The notes: a model not told the origin generated them from the sequence alone. 64,000 nucleotides of DNA from Cotesia glomerata (GCF_020080835.1 NC_058161.1:18775603-18839602); one strand, 5' to 3'; counted from the first letter of the stretch, positions 1 through 11,414 are shown. Made by a program: numbers and translations.

Positions 1-357
1 TTCGACCTTTGACTACCTTCAAGACTTTCATCTGTTTTATAATATAGGATATTCTTCTCAAATTCGATTTCCAGAGCAGTAGTTCGCCTAACGGCTCGTA
101 GTGACATCTACCACACTCGTCTTCATACGAATGCTCCATAAATCTTACCTTACGCTCATGTCGCAACACCACGATTGTCAGATTATTTGCTACTTATCCT
201 ACATGTAACATAAGTAACTATTTCTTCATACTCGTTCAGAAAGTTCATTTTTCAAGCACTAGCGTCCGAAAAGGCGCTTATATTGTAACACAAATTTACG
301 AAAATGGGTGTAACTTTTACGTCCGAGACGAAGCCGATTACTATTTCCTAATTCCTA

Positions 358-1916
358 CAGTAGCGCTCAAAAGTATTTTGACAACATAAAATTTTTTAAT
401 ATTTTTTTAAAATAAAAGCCTATTGGAAAATGTATTGAGTATAATGTAGAGTAGTGTAATTCCGACTATTTAAGCGTATCAAATTACAACTTGTTTGTTT
501 ACACACCGCGCCACCGAACGTACTTGACTTACCGTGAGCTCAAAAGTATTTTGACACACATTTGACTTGAAAAACTCTCGCAGATTACTTGTTCCTTAGT
601 GTTTATTATTACATATATTTACTTGTTGTGGTTACTTCAATATGCCTAAGTGCAAGGAATATTCTAGTGATTTTAAAAAAGCCGTTATTAATGCATTAAA
701 CAAGGAATAAAACAAACAGAAGTTGCTCGTTTGTTTAAAGTGTCTCGACAGTTAGTTAGCTTATGGAATAAAGTCTATAACAAACGAAAAACTGTCGAAA
801 GTAAGCCTCGAACAGGCCGCCCAAGAAAAACTTCTTCTTACATCGATCATATTATAAAAAAGTTATCAGCAAATGATATACAGATGTCCGCTGTAATGAT
901 AAAAAATGAATTAAAAGAAAAATATAACGTAGATATTCATGTTTCTACTGTTAAACGACGCCTAAAGGTTCTAGGGTTACATGGCCGAAGACCGGCTAAA
1001 AAACCTTTAATATCGAAAAAAAACAGGAAGTATCGTCTTGATTTCGCGAAACGGCATATATCGTGGTCAAGTTTAGAGTGGTCTAAAGTTTTATGGAGTG
1101 ACGAAAGTAAATTTGATTTAATGTCATCTGATGGTATCAAGTACATTCGGCGTCCAGTAAACAAAAAATACGATTATCGGTATCAAATACCCACAGTTAA
1201 ACATAGAGGTAGTAGTGTAATGGTTTGGGGATGTTTTTCATGGTCTGGAGTTGGACCATTAGTTCGAATAGAAGGAAAAATGGATCGGTTCATGTATGCA
1301 AATATATTAAAGTCTCAGATGTTACCATATGCTAAACATCACATGCCAGCTAAGTGGTATTTTCAACAAGACAATGATCCCAAACACAGATCAAAGCATA
1401 TTAGTGACTTATTAAATCGTGAAAAAGTTAAAGTTCTTGAGTGGCCAAGTCAAAGTCCCGACTTGAATCCGATAGAAAATCTCTGGGAAGAATTGAAACG
1501 TAGTGTAAAAACCCAAAATTATTCAAACAAAAACGCTTCGTTTGAAACTCTAAAAAATGAGTGGGATCAAATTCCAATAAGTCGATTACAAAAATTAATC
1601 GACTCAATGCCGGAGCGATGCAAGGCTGTCATAAAGGCCAAGGGATATGCTACTAAATACTAATATATTATTGCTGTAAATTATAATTATGCGTTAAATT
1701 AGTTTTTTTTCAAAAATGTCAAAATACTTTTGAGCCACCATTTTCCTAATATTTTAAAAATTAAACTTTCTTTTATTACGAATAAGAACCTCTTTGACAC
1801 TATTCTGTAGTTTATTCAAAAGGTGTTAAAAAAATAAATAAATGATTATTGTGTTTCATATTTATTTTTAATTAAACCATTAAATATATTTGTCAAAATA
1901 CTTTTGAGCGCTACTG
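358..1916 (+). mobile_element. Tc1-type DNA transposon with IR/DR ends
   Basis: The ends are inverted repeats starting CAGTAGCGCTCAAAAGTATT on the left and ending in its complement on the right, each flanked by a TA target duplication (356-357 and 1917-1918). A second, internal copy of the AAAAGTATTTTGACA motif lies about 180 bp inside each end (537-557 and 1717-1736), the IR/DR arrangement known from some Tc1 elements. The duplicated locus near 10615 keeps the empty site with a single TA, so both boundaries are established by comparison within the window. Confidence 0.95.
642..1663 (+). pseudogene. Tc1-like DD34E transposase, frameshifted
   Basis: The reading frame begins MPKCKEYSSDFKK at 642 but meets a stop at 708-710; losing one base near 704 moves the rest (from about 710 to 1663) into the next frame, which continues into the N-terminal helix-turn-helix. 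The long part has a GRPRK-type AT-hook-like motif between the two paired-like DNA-binding subdomains, then the catalytic triad: D in WSDESK, D in QQDNDPKH, and E in DLNPIENLW with 34 residues between the last two. Normal Tc1 transposases are about 340 residues, so only the start is damaged. In the family, this protein cuts and re-inserts the element at TA. This copy is probably inactive unless translated from an internal start. Confidence 0.93.
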
Positions 1917-1980
1917 TAAATCAAAAATTGGTGATTTCTAATTTGTATCACAAACCTTTATTAATTTTTGCTAATTGCAG

Positions 1981-2212
1981 AATGTGAAGAATATGAATTG
2001 ATGACACAGCAATTGAAAACTTCAGAACAATGTGATCATTGTGTTTTATTCTTAATGGCTCATGGACAGTATGCGAGAAAAAATGAGTTTCCACACATGG
2101 CAGCAGTTGGATGGATTCAAGATAGAAATAGTGCAATTGAATATTCATGTGCTGGTTCATTGATTTCTGACCAATGGGTTCTAACTTCTGCTCATTGTAC
2201 TCATACTGATAC
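1981..2212 (+). CDS. Protease exon 1, copy 1 (His exon)
   Basis: Open throughout, phase 1 to phase 2. Encodes three Cys upstream of the protease domain and the AHC motif. This is the only intact version of the exon in the window. Confidence 0.85.
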
Positions 2213-2543
2213 GTGAGTATTTAAATTGAATTGATAATAAGAATTTTTGTCTTTGACTTTATAATAAGCTAAAATTTTGTACTTTTTGGTTGCAGGGGAT
2301 TTCCGAAGGTTGTTAAATTAGGAACCCATAATCTAAGCAACGATTCCGGAGAAATTATCAGTATTGTGAACATAATCATTAATCCAGAATTCAATCAACC
2401 ACGCCTGTATCATGACATTGCTTTGTTGAAATTGGAACGTGCTGTAGAATTTAAGAATAATGTGAAACCAGCTTGTTTGTACAGAAAATTTGAAACAGCA
2501 CCTGATGTTGTTTGGGCCACTGGATGGGGTTCCAGAAGAAACG
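1981..2543 (+). CDS. Trypsin-like serine protease, copy 1 exons (partial gene)
   Basis: Two exons encode the N-terminal two thirds of an S1 peptidase domain. Exon 1 gives EFPHMAAVGW and the catalytic His in TSAHC; exon 2 gives the catalytic Asp in HDIALLKL and the conserved ATGWG. Splice sites are clear: acceptors ctaattgcag and tttggttgcag, donors gtgagt and gtagat. Exon 1 starts in phase 1, so earlier coding exons lie to the left of the window. The IVGG of the activation site is replaced by MAHG. No Ser exon follows before the second copy; the sequence after 3000 is repeats. The frame joins correctly to the exon at 12316, so a transcript skipping copy 2 would code for a whole catalytic domain. 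Relatives include insect CLIP-type and venom proteases. Confidence 0.85.
2296..2543 (+). CDS. Protease exon 2, copy 1 (Asp exon)
   Basis: Encodes GFPKVVKLGTHNL through ATGWGSRRN. Its sequence appears identical to the copy at 10994-11241. Confidence 0.85.
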
Positions 2544-2716
2544 GTAGATTTGCTTTTGTTATTATGTGATGCTAAAGTCTTATTGAAATATTATAAAATA
2601 CTATGTAAGAAAAAATGATTTTTCTTTCTTTTAAAAATCAATTATACAATTTATTTTTGTCTTAAAAAATAAATTAGCGTTAGAGACGTGCACTTTTGAA
2701 TTTTCCAAACTTTTTT

Positions 2717-2869
2717 AACTTCCCGCTAAGAAAATCGAAGATTTTCAAAAATCGGGAAGTTATTGTTTTCACCCCGTTTTGCAAAAATCGTGTTTTCATC
2801 AAATCTCGACGTTTGAAGGTCACAGGAAGCTTCCCTGACTATCCCCGCAAGGTTGTCACGGTGTCTGTA

Positions 2870-2907
<38 letters not shown>

Positions 2908-2998
2908 TATGTGAACCGCTTATAACTTTTGAACGGCTTGACCGATTTCATCGCGGTTGGTGCCATTCGAAAGGGCTTGACCAAACTTAGATTTCGAA
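2717..2998 (+). repeat. CTTCCCGC repeat family, 5' part
   Basis: Starts with the family hairpin AACTTCCCG...CGGGAAGTT, then a GT microsatellite (about 2873-2902) and the GAACGGCTTGACCGATTTC block. It ends where the duplication ends. It sits in the intron after protease exon 2. Confidence 0.8.
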
Positions 2999-2999
2999 A

Positions 3000-3960
3000 T
3001 AGCTGACCTCTACTCGGCAAAAGGAATATTCCTACCAAATTTCAAGTCAATCGACCTAATAGTTTCTGAGATTTCGTGATGAGTGAGTTCAAAAATGGGA
3101 TCTCCTATATATATAGATTTATTGGCACCAGATGTACAGCTTGTCTAACAAACTCTGATACATCTTTCGCTTAAATCTACTTTTCTTACACTAATTTTAT
3201 AATTTATTATTTTATTTTAGTATTCCAACTTGATAGTTAATCTATATTTCAATCTATAACGCTAGTAAATACTTTCTTCGACTTTGGGTCGTTTCCTTAG
3301 TTTCAGTTTATCGCATATAGCAGATTCTTTTCAAATTTGGAGCTTATAGGAGCTACAGCTCGAAAATTTAAAATTTAAAATGTTAAAACCCACCCCCGCA
3401 CCCCCCTGTGGGGAGGGATATCGTAAAATTCGTTCATAAATTATTTTTACATTACTTACAGAAAATTCATACAAAATTATGAGTCTGTCGGAGCTACAGC
3501 TCGGAAATTAAAAATTTTCATTGTTAAGACCCACCCCCGCACTCCTCTGTGGATTGGGATATCGTAAAATTCGTTCATAAATTATTTTTACATCACTTAC
3601 ACAAAATTCATACAAAATTAGGAGTCTGTAGGAGCTAGAAGTCGGAAATTTTTAATTTTCATTTTTAACGTCCACCCCCGCAATCCATATTGGGAGTAGA
3701 TTGTCGTAAAATCCGCTCTTAGATCATTTCTACATCACATATAGGAGATTCCTACCAAATTTGAAGTCGATAGGAGCTATAGGTTAAAAATGGGAATTTT
3801 CTATTGTTAACGCCCCCGCAACCCCCCTTGTGGGTGGAATTTCGTAAAATCCGTTCTTAGCTGACCTCTACTCGGTGAAAGGAATATTCCTACCAAATTT
3901 CAAGTCGCTACGCCTTATGGTTCCAGAGATATCGTGATGAGTGACTATCTATATCTATAG
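3000..3960 (+). repeat. Degenerate tandem repeats of about 145 bp
   Basis: About four units share a GGAGCTACAGCTCG-like core, the phrase CACCCCCGCA and a stretch TCGTAAAAT(C/T)CGTTC (visible near 3350, 3490, 3630 and 3770). A block containing GACCTCTACTCGG and GGAATATTCCTACC flanks the array on both sides (near 3004 and 3864). No coding potential is seen. Confidence 0.7.
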
Positions 3961-4119
3961 AAAGTCTCCTACATATATGTAATATAACCAGCCTTGTCAT
4001 CAGGATATCTCGAAAAGTTTTCAACCGATCTTGATGAATCTTGGTACACATATTCATTGGATAATTACCGAGGTCGAGTTCGAAAATGAGCAAAATCGGT
4101 CAATTAGCTTAGAAATGGC

Positions 4120-4650
4120 GGCCATTTAAAATTTTCAAAATTTTGTAAATTTTAAGTTTTGTAACTTTAACCGTGAATAACTTTTGACTGACAAAAAAAG
4201 AGCTCATTTCTGAAAACTTCATGGTAAAGCTGATTATATTACCTTCAATTTGACCTATAACACTTATACGTTATGAAGATTTGTATCAATTTTATAGGCC
4301 ATTGAAAAATTTGAAAATAATGAACTTTTTTTCAAATGTGGTTTTTTTAGAATGACTTTTGAACAGCTTCACCGACCGATTCCAAAAACTAATCGGCTCT
4401 TAACATAAAAAAACTACGTCGATCGCCGCCGGACCGGTTAAAATCGTTTGATTCGTTTGTGAGATATCGTTGACGAAAAAAATCGAAAAAAGCGTTTTTT
4501 TCGAACAAATTCCGAAATTTTTTATCTGATCAATTCACGGTTTGAAATTCATTATAGAATTCCAAAAACTGCATCGACTGTTGTCAACTACGTGAAAATT
4601 GGTTTACTCGTTTAAAAGTTATCGCGGATTGAAAATTTAAAAATTACATA
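4120..4650 (+). repeat. Diverged CTTCCCGC-family sequence
   Basis: Contains recognisable but diverged family blocks (TTTTTTTCAAATGTGG, ACTACGTCGATCGCC, GAGATATCGT, GTGAAAATTGGTTTA). The terminal repeats and GAGCTC hairpins are missing, so this is an old fragment. Confidence 0.6.
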
Positions 4651-5453
4651 AACATTTGTTATTAAACAAATTAAATAACATAAATAAAGAAAATCTTATA
4701 TCACATGAAATCTACCTTCCATTTCGGGTGAGGCCGAATGGCATTTTTTTTTATGCAATCATTTCTTACAAATTTCTTGTACAATATTTCTCATTGTCAA
4801 TATTTATTCGGTATTATTTTCTTATACAAAAATTTATTTAAATATTTATAGCTTATGTGTTGGCCTATTTTTAGATAAACACACAAAAAAACCCATGATA
4901 AAAGGACACAACACGATAACAAGCTTATGTGTTGGTCTAATGTCGAATAAACACACACAAAAAGTATGAATATACCTTGTTCAACAATTTAAAATTCGGT
5001 TAATATACTTTAAGAAATATTTGAATGATAATTTTTTGTTCTGTGACAATTTTGTTAGTCAGAATTTTTTGCATGAAATAAATTTTTGCATTAGACATTT
5101 TTGTCTCAAGAAATTATCACTGATTGATAAAGACACGGTGCCGTTATCGAGGACTATGGAGGGTTTATTCAATTATCACATAAAGAACAATTAAGTCGTT
5201 TGAGAAAAAATTATATTTTATTAATACAAATTATCTATGTTAAAAACAAATCTATTTACTAAAAGCATATTGTTTCGCTTAATTTTAAAATAAAAAGCAG
5301 TCTTTGAGCCTTTATATATAATTCAGCTTATACACTCTTTTTCTTAATGTATGCATACAATCTTCTTAAAAAAACTCTCGATTGCTATCAAGCCCATAAA
5401 ATTCAAAGAATACTTAAAAAAGATACTAAAGTTCAAAAACGCTTTAAAAATAA
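4651..5453. other. AT-rich intergenic DNA
   Basis: No gene is visible. A short phrase GCTTATGTGTTGG(C/T)CTA is repeated near 4851 and 4923. The right part is the 3' flank of the minus-strand bromodomain gene. Confidence 0.5.
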
Positions 5454-5560
5454 TCAAAATTTCGGACTCATTCCTTCTATTGTCTCTGCACTAAAACTAT
5501 CAGGATTATTCCTATTACAACTATTACTACGACTTCTACAAACATTACTACCACAACTAT

Positions 5561-5610
<50 letters not shown>

Positions 5611-6713
5611 GTATCCGAGCTGTCCTCATCCAGCTCGATTTCTTCTACATCATCATAAATTTTCGAAATCATCATTTCAAAGACATGCTGCAGCTGTTGA
5701 GCATTTGAAACCAATTTGTACTTACGGCAATCGTATTTATAGCAATTGCTGAATATGAGCCTCACATCTTCGATGAATTCTTGAGGAGTTGCATACATCC
5801 GATCCTCCAGTTTGCACTTGATAGTCAGCAAATCCATGGGCTTCTTAATGACATCATGGTAATCATCAAACTTCCAATGATTTTCGTTCAGAGGAAGGTA
5901 AAACGGCCAGGCATACTCAGAGTTTCTTTTACGGAAAAGATTCTTCAGGATTTTCCTACAATTCTTGAGCCCGGGAGAGAGTTCTCTAAATTCGCCTCTG
6001 GTGATCCTCCGACGTTCCATCAGAGCACGAAACTCCGTGATGACACTCGAATCCACCTCGACATCTTTCACAGTCGATTCGACCTCACTAATAACCTGAT
6101 CATTTGGTTCCTCAATGGAATTTTGAATTGGCAAACTCCCAAAATTTCGCTCCGTAGCAAATTCCTTCGGAGAAGCTTCCAATGACTTGTTAGTGACTGA
6201 AGCATCAAAAGAAGTTCTGCTACGATCTCCAATTTTGCCACTTTCGCGTCGCACTTCACTTTCTTTCTTCGGCATACGAGCCATCTTCTGGTAGAATATC
6301 TTCTCGAGCGTCTGAGCCATCAGAACGATATCCTGTCCTGGATCATTGTAAGTATAGCAATTTTTGAACATCATTTTGAAATCTTTGATGCAGTCCTCTG
6401 AAGACCAGTAGTATCTGTTGCTAAGCCGCTTTCTAATTGTGCCAAGGTCCATTGGATTGGTTATCACTTTATAGTAATCCGGTATGTTGTGTTCAATTGT
6501 GTCTACTGGTTTTTTGAACGGCTTGGCGTAATCGTGATTCCATATTTTTTCCAGGACGTTTTTCTTCAAGAATTGAAGCTGGTTCGTCACACGGCCTCGA
6601 CAACCTGGCAATGGCATAACTGGTGGTTGCACTATTCCGTTTATAGGCACTAGGATTGCTTCAGTTGGATCATCAACTGCACTAGAGCAAGAGGGAACAA
6701 TATGCTGCTCCAT
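5454..6713 (-). CDS. BET-like protein with two bromodomains, intronless
   Basis: A single uninterrupted frame of 419 residues. Bromodomain 1 spans about residues 40-150 and bromodomain 2 about 245-355, both clearly of the BET type (DYYKVITNPMDLGTI and DVIKKPMDLLTIK). BET proteins bind acetylated histones and recruit transcription machinery; the acetyl-lysine is held by an Asn after CY-x-Y. Here that Asn is present in domain 1 (N123) but is Asp in domain 2 (D328). The WPF shelf is intact in domain 2 (W269) but reads KPF in domain 1 (K64). An acidic stretch (DEDSSD) and a Ser run made by a trinucleotide repeat follow; there is no ET domain, so it is much shorter than parental BETs. The missing introns suggest a retrogene, perhaps germline-expressed like insect testis BET paralogues; that is inference. 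Confidence 0.9.
5557..5612 (+). repeat. ACT trinucleotide microsatellite inside the BET-like gene
   Basis: About 18 repeats of ACT (AGT on the coding strand) encode the C-terminal poly-Ser tract. Length polymorphism is likely. Confidence 0.9.
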
Positions 6714-7934
6714 GACAAGATTGATTTTTGAATTTCACTTATTTCAACACTATCACTTATTGGAACTTATAATTGTAATTAAATAAATGTATGAAACTTT
6801 CAAGGCAATGGTTAGTTTTAGAAAACAAAATTTTGAAGTGACACATGCATCAAGCAATAACTTACTGGATGAAGCATGCTTGCAAAGTAATGGTTCTTGG
6901 GTTTTCTTAATTGTCAAACTTCTTGAGGTAGAAAAAGGTAGCTTTGTGTCTTTTACAGATGAAGCACTTGTTTCGAACCCTTGGCAACAATAAGTGCATA
7001 CCTGTGCTATGGGACGAATTGGAAGAAGGGGCAGAGATATGGGTCTTATTTATACGTCTTAGGTATACGTGTCTTAGGTATTATGTCTTAGGGTCTTAGG
7101 TATACGTGTAATTATACTATTTTGTGTGTAAGATAACATATTTGTATATTTTAGTAACTTACGACGGAATATTTTTGGGATACTGCAGATTTTTTTAAAT
7201 TTATTTAATCTTGTTGAATATAATAAATATTGAATCGTTTGATGTGATTAAAAATATTGTGTTCTTAGAAACAGCTGAAACTATTTCAATAGTATGAATA
7301 TATTATTGTTTATTTAGACATTTGATATCTTAATTAAAATTTATCACATCAGAATGTTATTACAATAAATGTTACGAGAAATTTCTAGAATTAGATATTG
7401 TAGAGCTAGGTTTAGGTTGACGAAAGAGAGTGACAGAGAGAGAGTATGAAAGAAAAGAACGAGTGATAGCATAGTAGCGTCTCTTGAAGTGAAAATTGGC
7501 CAAGGGGAAGGGGGTAAAACAAGTGAGCGTTAGTCTTGGTGAGGTTCAATGCTTATGTTTATTTTTTTTTTTTTTTTTTTTTTTTTTATTCAAAGTAATA
7601 TAAAGTACAAGGCGTTGGTTTAAACCAATGTAGTCAACGTTTACATATTAGAGATTGACATTATACATAATCATTGTGTCTGTACAATGTTTATAAACAT
7701 ATATGTTTAACAGTATATTCTACTCGAACGCCATCTCCCGGAAGTTTGAGGTACTAGTAGACTAAAATGCTTGCTAACGGTGGATATCTTACCTACAAAT
7801 GATAACAAATAGACAATTGAACGGTGTCTACTTTACCGACATATGATAGATACATATGGTAACATATGGTACAAATCGACGATGGCACGCTTTCCTCACT
7901 TTATTTAGGAACTTAGCTATCACGAGTAATGTAT
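6714..7934. other. Upstream region of the BET-like gene; no gene seen
   Basis: AT-rich. It contains a short GTCTTAGGTATAC repeat cluster (about 7050-7105), an AGAGAG stretch near 7432, and a run of about 27 T at 7561-7587. The T run followed by TTCAAAGTAATATAAAGTACAAGG looks like the poly(A) tail and 3' end of a minus-strand retroelement fragment. Confidence 0.45.
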
Positions 7935-8006
7935 TCTTCGGTAGTATAGTGGTAAGTATCCCCGCCTGTCACGCGGGAGACCGGGGTTCGATTCCCCGCC
8001 GGAGAG
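7935..8006 (+). tRNA. tRNA-Asp (GTC)
   Basis: A full cloverleaf. The acceptor stem TCTTCGG pairs with CCGGAGA (one G-U), the D-arm begins TAGTATAGTGG, the anticodon loop CTGTCAC gives GTC, and the T-arm is CCGGGGTTCGATTCCCCG. No intron, and the G discriminator is present. A T-rich tract follows at 8008 and could end Pol III transcription. It lies between the two protease exon sets. Confidence 0.95.
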
Positions 8007-8169
8007 ATTTATTTTTTGATTTTTGAAAATATTTTATTAACAAAAAATGAAAAAAAAAAAATTTTTTTGAAAAAAAATTTTTTTGACTTGTCAAATCTCT
8101 AAAAAAATCTTTATTCTCATTTATTTAGTAGCTTTTATCACTGTAAGAAAGAAAAAAAATTGGTATTGT

Positions 8170-9324
8170 TACACGGAGAAAAATTAATTATACTACCTAC
8201 TATACAAAAATAGTAACTTCTACTATCTAAAATGGTAATAAAATAAATTAGTAACAAAATAATAGGTGGTACACAGTAAAAAATTTTGCGTCATTGCGTC
8301 AAAAAATTTTGTGTTAAAAATTTTTGTGTTAAATATTTAACACTTTTAGAGATTAACACAAAAACGTGTTAAATTGACACAAAAAAGTGTTAAATATTTA
8401 ACACAAAAATTTCTAACACAAAATTTTTTGACGCATTTACGCAAAATTTTTTACTGGGTATCATTGACAATTGTAATAGTTACTATTAATAATGGTAACG
8501 ATTACTATTGAAAATAATAATTGTAATTATTATAAATTATAACTGTTACAATCAAAGATGGTAACTGTAACGATCTCAGATTGTAAAAATTCTGAAAGAA
8601 AAAATAATATAAATTGACTTAATTAAATCCTTTATTTACATCCATATTTAAGCTAATGTACATTTTTTTCTTTGAAATATTAAAATATTTTAAATTGTCT
8701 TCAAAATTTTTTTTTGAAAATTTGATTTTTTTGATTTAAAAAAAAAATGTTAAAGTCTAAAATGTTAAAGTATAATAATTAAGAAATTCAGACTTTGATA
8801 TTTATCATTTGGTAGCTAAAAAATGATCTTATGATATGTAAAAAGTATAAAATAAAGTTAGTAAATTTCTAACACAGGCAACGTCAATATTTACAAAGTA
8901 AAATGGTAAATTTTAAACGCAACGCTAAAAATCGAACTGTAATTATTTACTTGTTTGGACTGGTAAAATGTATATTTTAAAAGTATTATTTTTACTGTTT
9001 GAAATGTTAAATTCTCCCAGAGTGAGACCCCCTTCTCTTTCATCTGAGTTCCCCTTCTCCTTATAATATCGACTATATATTGAAATGGCAATTTTTACTG
9101 TTTGAAACTGTAATTTTTTAAGATGAAAGAGTTGTTATTTACTATAGTGACAGCTACTAATCACTTATTTTGGGTATTAAATAATAAATTGTGGCTTTTA
9201 TACTTTCTACATTAAGTTCTGTAATATTTATATTTTTGCCACCCCGATGTCCGCTTTACTGTTTGAAACTATAAAAATTAACCGGAATCCAAGTGAATAT
9301 TACAGTTTACTTTTTTCCATGTGT
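8170..9324 (+). mobile_element. TIR element of the ACACGG family
   Basis: Ends ACACGGAGAAAAATTAA and TTACTTTTTTCCATGTGT are inverted repeats. The body shares long blocks with 61458-62216 (for example CACCCCGATGTCCGCTTTACTG and AGTGAGACCCCCTTCTC). No transposase, so non-autonomous. A palindromic insert lies at 8275-8458. Confidence 0.75.
8275..8458 (+). mobile_element. Small palindromic insert with GTGTTAAATATTTAACAC cores
   Basis: Inverted arms run ACAGTAAAAAATTTTGCGT to ACGCAAAATTTTTTACTG, with internal GTTAAATATTTAAC palindromes. It is nested in the ACACGG-family element. Confidence 0.7.
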
Positions 9325-9423
9325 TTCATAAACGCACATGTTAGATTAAAGACCACATAACTGCACAAATTCCGCCTAAATTATACTACTATAGAAAAAT
9401 ATAGCCCCACGATTCTGTCTTTT

Positions 9424-10031
9424 GCATGCCTTAAACGCGAAGCGCGCAGGTATACTCTACTCTCGCCTAAAAATTGTGATTTCGATTAAAACATGATTTT
9501 CATAATTTAAACGAAAAAAATTATGGATAAAAAACATATTGAAATAAATAATAGTAACTACAGAACACGTTAAAAAAATTTCTTATCGATTAAATAAGAT
9601 TTCTCAGAAAAAACTCGTTTTTCTGATGAATTAAATGAAGAAGAGCGTGGTATTTACGGGAGCTATGGGCTTGATAACACCACAACTTTGTCAAAAATTA
9701 CTTTCACGATTTAATTTTTTTTTTTGTTTTATTCTTGAAGTTTATCAAAACCCTTAGGAAAATTGCGTGTCAAAATAATTCCGGTTCGATACAGTTAATT
9801 TTTTTCGATTGTCAGTTCGTCCACTTTTTCTGCGATTTCGGCAGCCATATATATTATTTTTCATAAACAGAATTGAAATAACTATAAACAAGCAGAAACT
9901 ATACATACATGATGGTATAATTACTAACTACAGAGGGGATAATACTAATCGCGGGAAAATTCAAATTAAAAACGAATAATTTTTGTTATGATCTAAATAA
10001 TTTATGTACGACATGAGCGCTTAAGGCATGC
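9424..10031 (+). mobile_element. GCATGCCTTAA element, copy 1
   Basis: Flanked by inverted GCATGCCTTAA(A/G)CGC and GCGCTTAAGGCATGC. A close copy lies at 20027-20664. No coding sequence was found, so it is a non-autonomous element. Confidence 0.75.
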
Positions 10032-10259
10032 TCATTTGGATTTTCCAAACTTTTTTATTTTACTAGAGACTACTGAAACGCCATCTGATGCCGCGATAGT
10101 AATTTATTTTTTATCGTTCATGTGAATGATACACTAAAAACAATGATCAGCCTTAACCCTTAATATTATTTTTAAAACTATTACCAGAAATTTTAATAGC
10201 GCGCTACGCGCGCGCCTCAATTTTAACCAATAATGAATCGTGGCCCGTTTTTTGCGAGT
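10032..10259. other. Unique spacer before duplication copy 2
   Basis: No gene. Contains a GC palindrome GCGCGCTACGCGCGCGCC at about 10200. The phrase TTTCCAAACTTTTTT near 10042 also flanks other repeats in this window. Confidence 0.4.
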
Positions 10260-10678
10260 TTCGACCTTTGACTAACTTCAAGACTTTCATCTGTTTTATA
10301 ATATAGGATATTCTTCTCAAATTCGATTTCCAGAGCAGTAGTTCGCCTAACGGCTCGTAGTGACATCTACCACACTCGTCTTCATACGAATGCTCCATAA
10401 ATCTTACCTTACGCTTATGTCGCAACACCACGATTGTCAGATTATTTGCTACTTATCCTACATGTAACATAAGTAACTATTTCTTCATACTCGTTCAGAA
10501 AGTTCATTTTTCAAGCACTAGCGTCCGAAAAGGCGCTTATATTGTAACACAAATTTACGAAAATGGGTGTAACTTTTACGTCCGAGACGAAGCCGATTAC
10601 TATTTCCTAATTCGTAAATCAAAAATTGGTGATTTCTAATTTGTATCACAAACCTTTATTAATTTTTGCTAATTGCAG

Positions 10679-10910
10679 AATGTGAAGAATATGAATTGAT
10701 GACACAGCAATTGAAAACTTCAGAACAATGTGATCATTGTGTTTTATTCTTAATGGCTCATGGACAGTATGCGAGAAAAAATTAGTTTCCACACATGGCA
10801 GCAGTTGGATGGATTCAAGATAGAAATAGTGCAATAGAATATTTATGTGCTGGTTCTTTGATTTCTGACCAATGGGTTCTATCTTCTGCTCATTGTACTC
10901 ATACTGATAC
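10679..10910 (+). pseudogene. Protease exon 1', with TAG at 10783
   Basis: Five substitutions from copy 1 exon 1 over 232 bases: one nonsense, two missense (Ser to Leu, Thr to Ser) and two silent. Splice sites are unchanged. Confidence 0.88.
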
Positions 10911-10993
10911 GTGAGTATTTAAATTGAATTGATAATAAGAATTTTTGTCTTTGACTTTATAATAAGCTAAAATTTCGTACTTTTTGGTTGCAG

Positions 10994-11241
10994 GGGATTT
11001 CCGAAGGTTGTTAAATTAGGAACCCATAATCTAAGCAACGATTCCGGAGAAATTATCAGTATTGTGAACATAATCATTAATCCAGAATTCAATCAACCAC
11101 GCCTGTATCATGACATTGCTTTGTTGAAATTGGAACGTGCTGTAGAATTTAAGAATAATGTGAAACCAGCTTGTTTGTACAGAAAATTTGAAACAGCACC
11201 TGATGTTGTTTGGGCCACTGGATGGGGTTCCAGAAGAAACG
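10994..11241 (+). CDS. Protease exon 2' (Asp exon)
   Basis: No difference seen from copy 1 exon 2; open and in phase with the exon at 12316. Confidence 0.85.
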
Positions 11242-11414
11242 GTAGATTTGCTTTTGTTATTATGTGATGCTAAAGTCTTATTGAAATATTATAAAATACT
11301 ATGTAAGAAAAAATGATTTTTCTTTCTTTTAAAAATCAATTGTACAATTTATTTTTGTCTTAAAAAATAAATTAGCGTTAGAGACGTGCACTTTTGAATT
11401 TTCCAAACTTTTTT

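Larger units (their letters stand above)
1..2998 (+). repeat. Tandem segmental duplication, copy 1
   Basis: Bases 1-355 and 1919-2998 match 10260-10614 and 10617-11700 almost base for base. The only large difference is the Tc1 insertion at 356-1918. Similarity stops abruptly inside an interspersed repeat near 3000. The left edge lies outside the window. Confidence 0.93.

Noticed and set aside
5347..5658. Leu-rich 103-residue frame on the plus strand
   Set aside because: It is the antisense of the BET-like gene's AGT repeat; the bromodomains are on the other strand.
6787..6993. 68-residue frame upstream of the BET-like gene
   Set aside because: No domain, no conserved-looking start, and it lies in the divergent 5' flank; support is too weak.
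10204..10431. 75-residue minus-strand frame with a Cys pair at the start of duplication copy 2
   Set aside because: No recognisable domain; I could not connect it to splice sites or neighbours, so it is not called as a gene.
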